14,175 bases of DNA. Origin: JAAYGD01 sp964609995 (lineage in GTDB: Bacteria; Bacillota_I; Bacilli_A; RF39; UBA660). Below are positions 1 to 6,696 of this stretch, in pieces; position 1 is the stretch's first letter, and each line of letters opens with the position of its first letter. The notes beneath the pieces were generated by a model. That model did no database searches, was not told the DNA's origin, and worked only from the letters and a program-made list of their open reading frames with translations. Location: positions 1 to 14,175 of the forward strand of contig CAZSTI010000018.1 in assembly GCA_964609995.1 (NCBI GenBank), in the 5' to 3' direction. A program made the translations under genes and the position numbers.

Positions 1-396
1 TGTGCTGCGATTGTATTATCTATAATTGGATTAAAAGCTCCATTATTATTTGCGCTTATTGCCGCTATATTAAATGTTATTCCTTATATTGGACCTTATT
101 TAGGAATTATACCAGCTGCAATAGTTGGATTTACTCAAAGTTCTGCTATAGGTTTATTAGTTATAATTGTAATGGGAATAATACAATTAATTGAAGGTAA
201 TATTATAAATCCATTAATTATGAGTAAAACTATGAAACTAAGTCCAACTACTATTTTAGTAAGCATGTTAATATTTGGTTATTTATTTGGAATGTTAGGA
301 GTATTAATTGCGGCTCCTCTTGCAGCAGCATTAAAAGTAATTTATTTATTTGTATTAAAAAAATATAAAATAAAGAAGGGGTTAATTGATGAATAA
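1..396 (+). CDS. AI-2E family transporter, C-terminal part (5' truncated)
   Basis: The reading frame is open from the first base, so the gene begins outside the window; 131 residues remain. The visible part is almost all hydrophobic helix. It carries the segment IPYIGPYLG at about residues 27–35, followed by a loop and further helices ending in a basic tail (KKYKIKKG). IPYIGPYLG-like sequence followed by EGNIINPLIMSK is characteristic of the AI-2E/PerM/YtvI transporter family, polytopic inner-membrane proteins with proposed roles in export of small molecules or ion antiport; the true substrate is unknown here. The stop codon overlaps the start of the next gene by 8 bases, suggesting one transcript with the P-loop and ATP-grasp genes. 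The family call is confident, the substrate is not. Confidence 0.9.
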   Translation, partial: CAAIVLSIIGLKAPLLFALIAAILNVIPYIGPYLGIIPAAIVGFTQSSAIGLLVIIVMGIIQLIEGNIINPLIMSKTMKLSPTTILVSMLIFGYLFGMLGVLIAAPLAAALKVIYLFVLKKYKIKKGLIDE

Positions 397-937
397 AAAT
401 CCATTAATATTTATAATATCTGGGAAAGCACATTCTGGTAAAGATCTTACAGGAGAAATTATTGTAAATTTTTTGGAGTCTAAACATTATAAAGTAACCA
501 AAATGCAATATGCGAAATATATTAAAATGTATGTTAAAGATTATTTTGGATGGGACGGTAATGAAGAAACTAAACCACGAGATTTATTACAATCTTTAGG
601 AACTGACATAAGAAATAAATTTAATAAACCTTTATTTTTTACAAATAGAATGAAAGAAGATATTGATATTTTGAGTAATTATTTTGATGCTTTTGTAATA
701 ACAGATGCAAGAATAAAGGATGAATTAATAAATATAAAAAATAATTATGAAAAGGTTTTTACTATTAGAATAAATAGTATAAATGATAATGGATTAACTA
801 ATGATCAAAAAAACAATTATACTGAAATAGCATTAGATAATTATACTGATTATGATTATATAATATATAATAATGGAACAATTGAAGAATTAAAAAATAA
901 TATAACTGAAATATTAAATAGCATAGGTGAATTATGA
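389..937 (+). CDS. P-loop nucleoside monophosphate kinase-like protein (dNMP kinase fold)
   Basis: This 182-residue protein has an N-terminal Walker A loop, GKAHSGKD, at residues 12–19, with Asp in the last position as in phage-type deoxynucleotide kinases. It also has an LLQSLGTDIRN helix (67–77), an ITDARIKDEL segment (104–113) resembling the DVR motif of nucleotide kinases, and a C-terminal region TEIALDNY...YDYIIYNNGTIEEL (145–168). Those features together match the deoxynucleoside monophosphate kinase / adenylate-kinase-like superfamily. A role in phosphorylating a (deoxy)nucleotide is inferred. I prefer ATG 389 over the in-frame TTG at 386 because a GGGG-containing ribosome site (375–381) lies 7 bases before the ATG. 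It overlaps the genes on both sides (the start of the next gene forms ATGA with its stop), so translation is probably coupled. The link with a transporter and an ATP-grasp enzyme has no obvious explanation. Confidence 0.75.
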   Translation: MNKNPLIFIISGKAHSGKDLTGEIIVNFLESKHYKVTKMQYAKYIKMYVKDYFGWDGNEETKPRDLLQSLGTDIRNKFNKPLFFTNRMKEDIDILSNYFDAFVITDARIKDELINIKNNYEKVFTIRINSINDNGLTNDQKNNYTEIALDNYTDYDYIIYNNGTIEELKNNITEILNSIGEL

Positions 938-1935
938 AAAAGATCAAATATTTATTAAAAAGAATTATTAATATGGATTTTAGTTATTTTTTTAATACTA
1001 TTAAAGATATTAATAAAAAAACAAATATTAGTAAAATTAAATTATTTGTAGATATTATATGGTGTGGATTAAAATACCAAGCTGGATATAGGGATTATTA
1101 TTTGTTTGAATTTTATAATATATCAAATGAAGATAGAAAAACTATTATGACAAGAGGAAAAAATGATAAATATATAAGATTTTTAAACAATCCAAATTAT
1201 TACCATATATTTAAAAATAAAAATGAATTTAATAAAATATTCAATAAATATTTGAATAGAGATTGGTTATACTTAAATGATAATTATGATGAGTTTGTAA
1301 AATTTATTAAAGGAAAAGAATATATAATTACTAAGCCAGTTGCTGGTTCTTGTGGAAAAGGAATAGAAAAAATAGAAATATCAAAGTATAAACCAAAAGA
1401 ATTATATGATTATTTAATATCAAAAAAATTATATGTATTAGAAGAATTAGTAATTCAAAATGATATTATGTCAAAGTTAAATCCTGATGCAATAAACACA
1501 ATAAGAGTAGTTACTATTAATTATAAGGGTAAAGCAGATGTAGTGGTGGCTTATTTAAGAATAGGTGCTAGTGGAAAATATGTAGATAATTTTAATAGTG
1601 GCGGAATGGTTGTACCTGTTGATATTAAAACGGGAAAAATTAATTATCCTGCATTGAGTAAATCTGGAGAATTATTTGAAAAACATCCAACTACAAACAC
1701 AAAGATAAATGGTTTTCAAATTCCAAATTGGAATGAAGTTAAAAAGATTGCAATTGATGCATCGTTTGAAATAAAAGAAATAGGAATGGTTGGATTTGAT
1801 GTTGCAATAAGTAAAAAAGGTGTATTGTTAATAGAAGCTAATGAATATCCTGGTCACGATATATATCAATTGCCTCCACATAGAAAAGGCGGAATTGGTG
1901 TACTTCCGGATTTTGAAAGGGTATTAAAGTTATAG
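934..1935 (+). CDS. ATP-grasp enzyme, sugar-transfer-associated type
   Basis: This 333-residue protein has an N-terminal helical region containing AGYRDYYLFEFYN (50–62), then an ATP-grasp core. The core shows a lysine in ITKPVAGSCGKGI (132–144) for ATP phosphate binding, the EELVIQN hinge segment (170–176), NTIRVVT (188–194), and the metal- and ATP-binding strand VAISKKGVLLIEANEYPG (290–307). The AGYRDY N-terminus with this core is typical of the Pfam family often named sugar-transfer-associated ATP-grasp, found near capsule or cell-surface polysaccharide genes. ATP-grasp enzymes join a carboxylate to an amine or thiol through an acylphosphate; the substrates here are unknown. Its ATG overlaps the upstream stop (ATGA at 934–937). 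It is followed 8 bases later by a prepilin-like gene, so an envelope role is plausible but unproven. Confidence 0.8.
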   Translation: MKKIKYLLKRIINMDFSYFFNTIKDINKKTNISKIKLFVDIIWCGLKYQAGYRDYYLFEFYNISNEDRKTIMTRGKNDKYIRFLNNPNYYHIFKNKNEFNKIFNKYLNRDWLYLNDNYDEFVKFIKGKEYIITKPVAGSCGKGIEKIEISKYKPKELYDYLISKKLYVLEELVIQNDIMSKLNPDAINTIRVVTINYKGKADVVVAYLRIGASGKYVDNFNSGGMVVPVDIKTGKINYPALSKSGELFEKHPTTNTKINGFQIPNWNEVKKIAIDASFEIKEIGMVGFDVAISKKGVLLIEANEYPGHDIYQLPPHRKGGIGVLPDFERVLKL

Positions 1936-1943
1936 GAGGATTT

Positions 1944-2303
1944 ATGAATAAAAAAGGATTTACTTTAATAGAATTGCTTACAATAATAGCAGTTATTGGA
2001 ATTATACTAGCAATTGTAGTTCCATCTGTAGCGGATACTATTAATGATTCTAAAGAAAAAGCTTATAATACTACAATAGAAACTGTTAAAGCAGCTGCAG
2101 AAAGTTATTTAAATTATTCTTTTGATACATATAAGAGTCAATTTGTTTCTCCTGGATATGTAGAATTTACTATTGAAGAATTAATTAATCAAGGATTTTT
2201 ACCTCCTGAAATAAAAAGTCCTCTTACGAAACAACCTCTAACCGGGACTGTAACAATTACTAAAATATCTGAAAATAAATATGAATATGAATTTAGCGAG
2301 TAA
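1944..2303 (+). CDS. Small type IV prepilin-like protein
   Basis: This 119-residue protein begins MNKKG followed by FTLIELLTIIAVIGIILAIVVP. This is the class III signal of type IV pilins and pseudopilins. Cleavage is expected after Gly5, leaving N-methyl-Phe at +1 and the conserved Glu at +5 (residue 10), with a roughly 20-residue hydrophobic helix. The rest is a short soluble domain with many Thr and Lys and no cysteines, smaller than a major pilin. A strong AGGAGGA site (1934–1940) precedes ATG 1944, and the gene follows the ATP-grasp gene by 8 bases. No prepilin peptidase, assembly ATPase or platform gene is present in this window, so export would rely on machinery encoded elsewhere (for example a competence-type ComG system). 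Its 3' end overlaps the convergent fusion gene by 11 bases. Confidence 0.85.
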   Translation: MNKKGFTLIELLTIIAVIGIILAIVVPSVADTINDSKEKAYNTTIETVKAAAESYLNYSFDTYKSQFVSPGYVEFTIEELINQGFLPPEIKSPLTKQPLTGTVTITKISENKYEYEFSE

Positions 2304-3753
2304 GTACTACTTGCTTTTTTATTTCTATTAAATATGGAGCATTAATATTATCAGTGTTTTTATATACGGTACATTTATAGGTTTTATATATTAATTCTCC
2401 TTCTTTTTTTCCTTCTTCATGAGGGTATACCACTATAATTATAGAACCCTTGTTATTTAATAGTTTTAACGATTCGTTTATAGCCTTTAATGTAGTTATA
2501 TGATTTGTCATTATACTCTTATCACCCTTAGGTAAATATCCAAGATTAAATACTATTAAACTAATTTTATTTTCATATTTTTTTAATTTATTATAAATAT
2601 TTTCATGAGAAGTATTAAATAATTTATAGTTCTTTATATTGTTGTTTTTTAATAATATATTTGTATTTTTAATTGCGTCTTTTTGAATGTCAAAACCAAA
2701 TACAAATCCTTTTTTTACAATATTTGCTAATTTTAGAGTATCATTACCATTTCCTATGGTAGCATCTACTACAATATCTTTTTCTTTTAATGATTTATTA
2801 ATAATTAAATCAAATCTATTTATTATAGTTCTATTAAATCCTTGATAAGTTCCTCTTCTTTCCATTTCTTTATCAATTTCATTTAAAACAGTTAATTTTT
2901 TAGTTAACCATAGTGGTTCAATTAAATCCTCTTCTTTAGGATCGCCTGTTATTCTATGAATTACTATATTTTCATTTAAATATTCTAATTGATCGCATAC
3001 AATATTAGTGTATTCTTTTAAAGATAATATTTTAAATTTCTCTTTATTATATAGTCTTTCTAATTCAGTGTCTTTCAAAATATGAAGCATATGTATTTTT
3101 ACTCCTTGAATATCAATAGTATTTAATAATTTTATGGTTTCAATCATCATTTCTTTTGTTTCGTAAGGTAATCCATTAATAATGTGAACTACAACATTAA
3201 TGTTATTTTTTCTTAATTTTATTACACAATCAACAAAACATTTTAAATCATGACCTCGATTTATTAACTTAGATGTATTTTCATGAATTGTTTGAAGCCC
3301 TAATTCTATTGTTAAATATGTTCTTTTATTAATATCAATTAAATAATCTAAAACATCTTCTTCAATTGAATCTGGTCTTGTTGCAATACTTAATCCAACT
3401 ACATTAGGAATGCTTAAAGCTTTTTCATATAATTCTTTTAATTTAGTAATATTTCCATATGTATTAGTTCCTGCCTGAAAATACGCAATATACTTATTTA
3501 CATCCCATTTTTTATCTATAATTTTTTTAATACTTTCAAATTGAGTATTTATATTGTCATTAATATTTCCAGCATAGTCACCACTTGCGTCTTTAGAGCA
3601 ATAAATGCAACCACCAAATGCTACTTTTCCATCTCTATTTGGACATGTAAAACCCCCATTTAAACTTATTTTTGAAACTTTGCTATTAAATGTTTTATAG
3701 TAATGATAGTTTAATGTGTGATATCTTTTATTATCTAATGAATATTTATACAT
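2293..3753 (-). CDS. mnmL-mnmM: MnmL–MnmM fusion: radical SAM (YtqA-like) plus tRNA wobble-uridine methyltransferase (YtqB-like)
   Basis: This 486-residue protein has two domains. Residues 1 to about 300 are a TIGR01212-type radical SAM protein, with cysteines C37, C49 and C52 (CPNRDGKVAFGGCIYC) for the iron–sulfur cluster, and YFQAGTNTY and SIATRPD segments. Residues about 305–486 are a class I SAM methyltransferase of the YtqB family, with VVDATIGNGNDT (328–339) and FNLGYLPKGDKSI (402–414). In Bacillus subtilis, ytqA and ytqB are separate neighbouring genes. To my knowledge YtqB is MnmM, which methylates nm5s2U to mnm5s2U at tRNA position 34, and YtqA is MnmL, acting on cmnm5s2U. The fusion would put both steps on one chain. 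There is no stop or frameshift between the domains. A GGTGAT site precedes ATG 3753. The function is inferred from family membership. Confidence 0.88.
   Translation of the reverse strand: MYKYSLDNKRYHTLNYHYYKTFNSKVSKISLNGGFTCPNRDGKVAFGGCIYCSKDASGDYAGNINDNINTQFESIKKIIDKKWDVNKYIAYFQAGTNTYGNITKLKELYEKALSIPNVVGLSIATRPDSIEEDVLDYLIDINKRTYLTIELGLQTIHENTSKLINRGHDLKCFVDCVIKLRKNNINVVVHIINGLPYETKEMMIETIKLLNTIDIQGVKIHMLHILKDTELERLYNKEKFKILSLKEYTNIVCDQLEYLNENIVIHRITGDPKEEDLIEPLWLTKKLTVLNEIDKEMERRGTYQGFNRTIINRFDLIINKSLKEKDIVVDATIGNGNDTLKLANIVKKGFVFGFDIQKDAIKNTNILLKNNNIKNYKLFNTSHENIYNKLKKYENKISLIVFNLGYLPKGDKSIMTNHITTLKAINESLKLLNNKGSIIIVVYPHEEGKKEGELIYKTYKCTVYKNTDNINAPYLIEIKKQVVLTR
2295..2320 (+). terminator. 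Intrinsic terminator of the 1–2303 transcript
   Basis: An 8-base-pair stem is formed by AGCGAGTA (2295–2302) and TACTTGCT (2308–2315), with one G·U pair, a 5-base loop, and a run of six T residues (2315–2320). The hairpin starts inside the last codons of the prepilin gene and lies within the coding end of the convergent fusion gene. It has no T-run on the minus strand, so it should stop only the plus-strand transcript. Confidence 0.7.
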
Positions 3754-3768
3754 AAAATCACCAACATA

Positions 3769-3799
3769 ATTATACTATATTATTTCTTTATAGTATAAT
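3769..3799. promoter_or_regulatory. Overlapping divergent promoters on an inverted repeat
   Basis: The 62-base gap between the fusion gene and trmB holds a perfect 9-base inverted repeat, TATACTATA (3771–3779) and TATAGTATA (3789–3797), separated by 9 bases. A TATAAT lies on the plus strand at 3794–3799 and another on the minus strand at 3774–3769. With 17-base spacing, each has TATACT as its −35 in the other arm. Both candidate promoters therefore occupy the same DNA. The plus start site would leave a very short leader before the AAAGGAG site of trmB, so the exact start is uncertain, and AT richness could produce some of this by chance. Confidence 0.5.
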
Positions 3800-3815
3800 A
3801 ATTAAAGGAGACAAT

Positions 3816-4451
3816 ATGAGATTAAGAAATATAAAAGGCGCTAAAGAAATAGTTCAAAATAGTAGGTATATTATAAACAACTATAAAGAATACAAAGGTA
3901 AGTGGAACAAAACATTTAACAATTTAAATCCTATACATTTAGAAATTGGAATGGGAAAAGGTAAGTTTATATTGGAAAATGCATTAAAAAATCCTAATAT
4001 AAATTATATTGGAATTGAAAAATATGATAGTGTTTTACTAAAAGCAATAAAAAAAATAGATGAAGTTGATATTAATAATTTGAAATTAATAAGTTGTGAT
4101 GCATTAGAATTAAACGAAATATTTAACAATGAAATTGAATGTATTTATCTAAATTTTTCTGATCCATGGCATAAAGATAGACACTCAAAAAGAAGACTAA
4201 CGAGTGAAGTATATTTAAAGATATATGATAGTGTTTTTGTGAAAAACAATCATATAATATTAAAAACAGACAATAGAAATCTATTTGAATATTCAATTGA
4301 AACATTATCTAATTATGGTTATAAATTTAAAGGGGTTAATTTAGATTTGCACAATTCAAATATTAGAGATATAATTACTACTGAATATGAAGATAAATTT
4401 GTAGCAAAGGGTAATATAATATATTTATTTGATGCTTATAAAATAAAATAA
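3816..4451 (+). CDS. trmB: tRNA (guanine-N7-)-methyltransferase TrmB
   Basis: TrmB uses S-adenosylmethionine to methylate N7 of G46 in the variable loop of many tRNAs. The 211-residue length is normal for the single-chain bacterial enzyme. The SAM-binding motif HLEIGMGKGKF is at residues 41–51 and the family signature DPWHKDRHSKRRL is at 116–128, containing the catalytic-site aspartate and RNA-contacting basic residues. TEYEDKF (189–195) is the conserved C-terminal block. A ribosome site AAAGGAG (3804–3810) precedes ATG 3816. It is divergent from another tRNA-modification gene and may share control with it through the overlapping promoter region. Identification is firm. Confidence 0.96.
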   Translation: MRLRNIKGAKEIVQNSRYIINNYKEYKGKWNKTFNNLNPIHLEIGMGKGKFILENALKNPNINYIGIEKYDSVLLKAIKKIDEVDINNLKLISCDALELNEIFNNEIECIYLNFSDPWHKDRHSKRRLTSEVYLKIYDSVFVKNNHIILKTDNRNLFEYSIETLSNYGYKFKGVNLDLHNSNIRDIITTEYEDKFVAKGNIIYLFDAYKIK

Positions 4452-4473
4452 TATTTATTGAACTAGTCCTTTA

Positions 4474-4482
4474 TGTTATAAT
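4474..4482 (+). promoter_or_regulatory. Extended −10 promoter of the lipoprotein operon
   Basis: TGTTATAAT at 4474–4482 is a perfect extended −10 (TG, one base, TATAAT). The −35 region at the right spacing (4454–4459, TTTATT) is weak, as is common with extended −10 promoters. Transcription would start near 4489, before the AGGTG ribosome site at 4494–4498. Confidence 0.65.
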
Positions 4483-4502
4483 AATATTAGAGTAGGTGTG
4501 CT

Positions 4503-5135
4503 ATGAAGAAAATAATACTATTTATTATTGCAATTATTATATTTTCTGGGTGTAGTATTAATAAGATAGATCTAAATAAAGACACAATAATAGAAAATAT
4601 ATTTAAAAATAATAATGATTTAGTTAATACTATATCTCCTGGATATAAATACTATATGCCTAACGGAGTGGTATTGGTCGGAAGAGATGAATATAATGAA
4701 ACATTATACTCAAAAGGAGATTTTTATTATTTATATGTAGATGTAGTAAGCTATTATAATAAAACAAAATTAGAATATGAAGAAAATAAAGATATTTATT
4801 ATTCAAAGAAATTAGATTATAAAGATAAACAAGGATATATTGAGATTTCTAAATTAAAAGACAGATATTTTATACAAATAATGTATAATTATGCTAAAAT
4901 AGAAGTATATGTAAAAGAAAATAATATAGAAAAAGCATTGTTAGATTCCGGTTACATTTTGTCTTCACTAAAATTCAATGATATTTTAGCGGAAATAAAA
5001 TTAGGAAACACTTATGATTCGAAGAGTGAAGAAAAATTAAATATTTTTGTTCCAAAAAGAGAAGAAGGTACTTTTCTAGATTCTCTTGAAGATGATGAAG
5101 AAAATATTGAAGAAGAAGATGGAAAGGAAGATTAG
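4503..5135 (+). CDS. Putative lipoprotein, first gene of the YtxG/YtxH-like operon
   Basis: I do not recognise a named family. The 210-residue product begins with KK, a hydrophobic stretch (residues 4–14) and FSGC, giving lipidation at Cys17 (Phe at −3 is acceptable but not ideal) and anchoring to the outer face of the membrane. The mature part is rich in Tyr, Lys, Asp and Glu, with a predicted mixed alpha/beta body (YYMPNGVVLVGRDEYN, VDVVSYYNKTK). It ends in a strongly acidic tail, DDEENIEEEDGKED. The next gene starts 2 bases after the stop codon. The context with membrane and YtxH-like proteins suggests an envelope-related role, not further defined. Confidence 0.75.
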   Translation: MKKIILFIIAIIIFSGCSINKIDLNKDTIIENIFKNNNDLVNTISPGYKYYMPNGVVLVGRDEYNETLYSKGDFYYLYVDVVSYYNKTKLEYEENKDIYYSKKLDYKDKQGYIEISKLKDRYFIQIMYNYAKIEVYVKENNIEKALLDSGYILSSLKFNDILAEIKLGNTYDSKSEEKLNIFVPKREEGTFLDSLEDDEENIEEEDGKED

Positions 5136-5137
5136 AT

Positions 5138-5917
5138 ATGGGTTTTTTAAATAAACTTAAAGAAGTATTATTTGAGGACGAAGATAACGAAGATATTAAA
5201 GTTGAAAACAAAAACAAAGAAGAAAAAAAAGAAGAAGTACTTGAAAAAAAAGAAGAAGAAAAAATAGATGTCGATTCTCTTTTAACTGAAAGAGAACTCT
5301 TTAAGACTGATCCCAAGTTTAAATTTCCAATAAACTTTGGTGATGATGACTTCGTTGAAGAAGAAACCCAACAAGTTAATGTATTAAATGAACAAGAAAT
5401 AAAAAACAGAGAAATTGAACATATTTCCAAACCGGATGAAAAAAGAGTATTTAGACCTTCTCCAGTAATATCTCCAATATATGGAATATTAGATAAGAAT
5501 TATAAAAAAGGAGATATAGTAGAAAAAAATTCCTCAAGTGGATTTGATCTTGATGGTAAAATAGACGTTGATAGTGTAATGAGAAAAGCTTATGGTCAAG
5601 TAGAAGTAACAAAAACAGTAACAAGAGAAGAGAAGTTTTATACAACAGAAGAAACTCCAATTGAGAAAGAAGCTGAAATTAATTTGTTTGAATCACTTAA
5701 AGAGGAAAAAGAACCTCAAAAAGAAGTAGAACAAAAGAATGAAAAAATCTTAAGTAGAATAGAACTAAATGAAGAAGACTATGAAGAAGAAAGTTATGAT
5801 TTGGATGAAATAGATGACAAAATAAAATCTATTGATCAATTATTAAAAGAAACCTCGGATGATGATTTTTATTCTTTAGTAGATAGTATGTATAAAGATG
5901 AGGAGAGTGAGAAATGA
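5138..5917 (+). CDS. Acidic, mostly disordered cytoplasmic protein with a conserved-looking core motif
   Basis: Function unknown. The 259-residue protein has no signal peptide or membrane segment. It opens with a short amphipathic helix (MGFLNKLKEVLF), then long Glu/Lys-rich low-complexity stretches. A non-acidic island lies at 103–129: RVFRPSPVISPIYGILDKNY followed by KKGDIVE. The hexapeptide KIDVDS occurs twice, at 42–47 and 141–146. The C-terminus (229–252) is again amphipathic (SIDQLLKETSDDDFYSLVDS). This layout of short islands in a disordered acidic chain looks like an adaptor binding several partners; that is inference. It starts 2 bases after the lipoprotein gene, and its stop overlaps the next start (ATGA at 5914–5917), so the products are probably made together. 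Confidence 0.7.
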   Translation: MGFLNKLKEVLFEDEDNEDIKVENKNKEEKKEEVLEKKEEEKIDVDSLLTERELFKTDPKFKFPINFGDDDFVEEETQQVNVLNEQEIKNREIEHISKPDEKRVFRPSPVISPIYGILDKNYKKGDIVEKNSSSGFDLDGKIDVDSVMRKAYGQVEVTKTVTREEKFYTTEETPIEKEAEINLFESLKEEKEPQKEVEQKNEKILSRIELNEEDYEEESYDLDEIDDKIKSIDQLLKETSDDDFYSLVDSMYKDEESEK

Positions 5918-6222
5918 CATTAGTGGAAGTATTACAAATATGGTTACCCTTGTTACTTTATATAACTGGTTTTGTAACTTTGGTTATATTAATAATATTA
6001 TTAATAAGAACACTAAAAATATTAAAAAAGATGGATTTAATTGTTGAAGATATTGATAAGAAAGTTAAATCATTGGATGGAGCGTTTAAAATGATAGACA
6101 ATGCAACTGATAGAATTTCACTTGTTATGGATAAAATTACTGAAGGAATAGCTTCCTTCATATTAGGATTATTTAGTAAGAAAAAAAAGAAAGGAGAAGA
6201 AGAAAATGAAGAAAGGGAGTAA
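5914..6222 (+). CDS. DUF948/YtxG-like single-pass membrane protein
   Basis: This 102-residue protein has a hydrophobic N-terminal helix at about residues 10–32 (WLPLLLYITGFVTLVILIILLI). A predicted coiled segment follows (KKMDLIVEDIDKKVKSLDGAF), then a short amphipathic helix (GIASFILGLFS), and a Lys-then-Glu tail. Size and layout resemble DUF948 proteins such as B. subtilis YtxG, which precedes ytxH there. The same order is seen here, which supports the call. The ATG overlaps the upstream stop, and its 3' end overlaps the next gene by 17 bases. The molecular role of this family is not established; general-stress expression is known for the Bacillus genes. Confidence 0.65.
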   Translation: MTLVEVLQIWLPLLLYITGFVTLVILIILLIRTLKILKKMDLIVEDIDKKVKSLDGAFKMIDNATDRISLVMDKITEGIASFILGLFSKKKKKGEEENEERE

Positions 6223-6610
6223 ATTTGCACTTGGTGCTATTTTGGGAGCTGGATTGGGATTTTTGTTTGCACCTAAAACAGGTAAAGAAACAAGAAAAGA
6301 TTTATCTAATAAGATAACAGAAATGTTTGGACAATTGAAAGATTTAGACATGGATGAAGTAAAAGTAAACATTGAAGAAAAAATTAAAGAAATCAAAAAA
6401 GAAATTAAATCTTTAGATAAAGAAAAAGTAATTGAAATAGCAAAAGAAAAAGGAGAAGTTTTAACTAAAAAAGCTAGTGAACTAGTAGATTTAGCAAAAC
6501 AATCAGGTAAACCAGTTGTTGAAGAAGCTACTAATGCAATTAAAACATCAATATCAGATTTAGCAAAACAACTAATAGATAAATTAGAAACTAATAAAGA
6601 TAAGAAATAA
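6206..6610 (+). CDS. YtxH domain-containing protein
   Basis: This 134-residue protein starts with MKKGSKFALGAILGAGLGFLFAPKTGKETRKDL. This glycine-rich membrane-inserted helix followed by APKTGKETR is the hallmark of the YtxH family (general stress proteins of low-GC Gram-positives). The remainder (from about residue 35) is a long Lys/Glu-rich amphipathic helix, likely coiled coil, ending in KLETNKDKK. It overlaps the DUF948-like gene by 17 bases and its ribosome site (AAAGGAGAAG) lies inside that gene. It is the last gene before a strong terminator. The family is clear, but the biochemical role is unknown. Confidence 0.88.
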   Translation: MKKGSKFALGAILGAGLGFLFAPKTGKETRKDLSNKITEMFGQLKDLDMDEVKVNIEEKIKEIKKEIKSLDKEKVIEIAKEKGEVLTKKASELVDLAKQSGKPVVEEATNAIKTSISDLAKQLIDKLETNKDKK

Positions 6611-6623
6611 TTCTTATCTTTTT
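6596..6623 (+). terminator. Intrinsic terminator after the YtxH operon
   Basis: A perfect 11-base-pair stem, AAAGATAAGAA (6596–6606) with TTCTTATCTTT (6611–6621), has a 4-base ATAA loop and a run of T to 6623. The stem includes the last codons, and the loop overlaps the stop codon of the YtxH-like gene. Confidence 0.85.
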
Positions 6624-6634
6624 ATATACAATAG

Positions 6635-6662
6635 TTGACAAAATTAATAATATTTGTATAAT
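6635..6662 (+). promoter_or_regulatory. Consensus sigma-A promoter
   Basis: TTGACA (6635–6640) and TATAAT (6657–6662) are both perfect matches, with a 16-base spacer. This drives the two-helix membrane protein gene; the transcript would start near 6669, and a GGGGG ribosome site (6683–6687) follows. It is one of the best promoters in the window. Confidence 0.88.
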
Positions 6663-6696
6663 ATATGCTTGTCATTTAAAAAGGGGGAATAAATTT

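Noticed and set aside
386..388. TTG start for the dNMP-kinase-like gene
   Set aside because: ATG at 389 is in frame and better spaced from the GGGG-containing ribosome site.
4975..5430. Minus-strand open frame opposite the acidic protein gene
   Set aside because: Ser/Leu/Phe-rich product typical of the antisense of Glu/Lys codons; it spans two real genes and lacks a ribosome site.
5451..5660. Minus-strand Leu-rich open frame
   Set aside because: Complement of Glu/Lys-rich coding sequence; low-complexity product and no initiation signal.
5958..6396. Two minus-strand frames opposite the DUF948-like and YtxH-like genes
   Set aside because: Shadows of well-supported plus-strand genes in a compact operon.
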